NCBI GenBank assembly: GCA_022578965.1
Contig: MU400942.1
Coordinates: 1-19,826 of the forward strand
From: Xylaria sp. FL1777
Taxonomy: Eukaryota > Ascomycota > Sordariomycetes > Xylariales > Xylariaceae
Length of the DNA: 19,826 nt
Direction: 5' to 3'
Under the pieces are notes generated by a model. It was not told the DNA's origin and did not search any database. It was given only the letters and a program-made list of their open reading frames with translations. Positions 19,211 to 19,826 of the stretch are shown here, piece after piece. The first letter of the stretch is position 1. Each line of letters starts with the position of its first letter. The position numbers and the translations under genes were made by a program.

Positions 19211-19826
19211 AAGCAGTTTAAGTAATAAAAAGCTATGCTTATACAGTAAGCAAAAACGCAAGCAATAAAAGCAATAATATTAAATAAAAATTAAACGATG
19301 TAATTTTTAAATAGTAGCGCTTATATAGTTAGCTATAAAAAGGGTATAAGTTATAATAGCAAGCAATTAGCAAAAATGTTTTTATTTAGCTTTAGTATAG
19401 TTTTTACTTATGTATAAAATTAGATAGCTTTTAGCATAGCTTTTTAAAGCCGTTAGTTTTAAGTAATACAATATATATATTAAAAGCTAGCTAATATGTT
19501 TTATAGTTTTTATAGCATAACTATATATTTATATAGTTTATATACTGTTTATATAGCAGTTTTTTATTTTTTTTTTTTAATTATTTTAATAATATAATAT
19601 TTATTTAAAATATTAACTGCTATAAACTATTTTATTTAGCTAATGTTTTTTTTTATAGTTATTAATAAAATAAAAAAGTATTTATTTGTAATAATAATTA
19701 TGTTTAATAGTTAATAGTTAATTATTATTTACTATACTAGTTTTTTTTTTTTATTAATTAGTTATTTTTTATTTTTTATTTTAAGTATTAGTACTATAAA
19801 ATATTTAGCAAATAACTAAGATTTTT
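19210..19826. other. A+T-rich tail with nothing recognised
   Basis: This stretch changes from A-rich to T-rich on the + strand near 19480 and is full of stops in all frames. No match to the gypsy, copia or LINE segments of the window was seen by eye. Confidence 0.4.

Noticed and set aside
1..19826. Mitochondrial or apicomplexan origin, suggested by the A+T content
   Set aside because: The content is nuclear-type LTR and Tad-like LINE relics with transition-only divergence between copies. No mitochondrial genes or tRNAs are seen, and chromodomain gypsy plus Tad-like LINEs with RIP-like decay point to a filamentous fungus.

Overview
This is a gene-poor, extremely A+T-rich stretch, well over three-quarters A+T by eye. 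It looks like a repeat graveyard from the nuclear genome of a filamentous fungus. No intact host gene, tRNA or rRNA was found. It is built from retrotransposon relics whose reading frames are mostly kept but full of TAA/TAG stops and Pro-to-Leu/Ser, Gly-to-Arg/Ser, Asp-to-Asn and Cys-to-Tyr changes. These are the marks of dense C-to-T and G-to-A mutation, as in repeat-induced point mutation (RIP). Copies of the same element differ almost only by transitions. The element families (a chromodomain Ty3/gypsy, a Ty1/copia with a fungal-style pol, a Tad-like LINE) fit a fungus; the species cannot be named.

Layout, left to right. (1) 1-1683, + strand: 3' end of a gypsy chromovirus (copy 1), with integrase C-terminus, chromodomain and a long 3' region holding four 26-bp tandem units. 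(2) 1684-2790: unidentified, coding-like on the - strand. (3) about 2790-5329, - strand: a Tad-like non-LTR retrotransposon relic (linker after the endonuclease, reverse transcriptase, C-terminal zinc knuckle). Its 5' part, about 4850-5320, is much less mutated than everything else. (4) 5330-6729, + strand: 5'-truncated copy of a copia element ending in a 287-bp LTR. (5) 6730-8401 plus 15754 to about 17545, - strand: gypsy copy 2, split in two. (6) 8402-15753, + strand: an essentially complete copia element of 7,352 bp with two 287-bp LTRs and a 5-bp target duplication (ATATA), sitting inside the integrase gene of gypsy copy 2. (7) about 17580-19210: an unidentified relic, coding-like on the + strand. 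(8) 19210-19826: A+T-rich sequence with nothing recognised.

The gypsy copy 2 pol frame resumes in register when the copia element and one target repeat are removed, and gypsy copy 1 aligns straight across that junction. The nesting order is therefore gypsy first, then copia, and both were mutated afterwards. None of these genes can make a working protein. Two features stand out: the strong depletion of TC/GA dinucleotides while AC, GC and CA remain, which is not the textbook CpA signature; and the two coding-like relics that could not be assigned.
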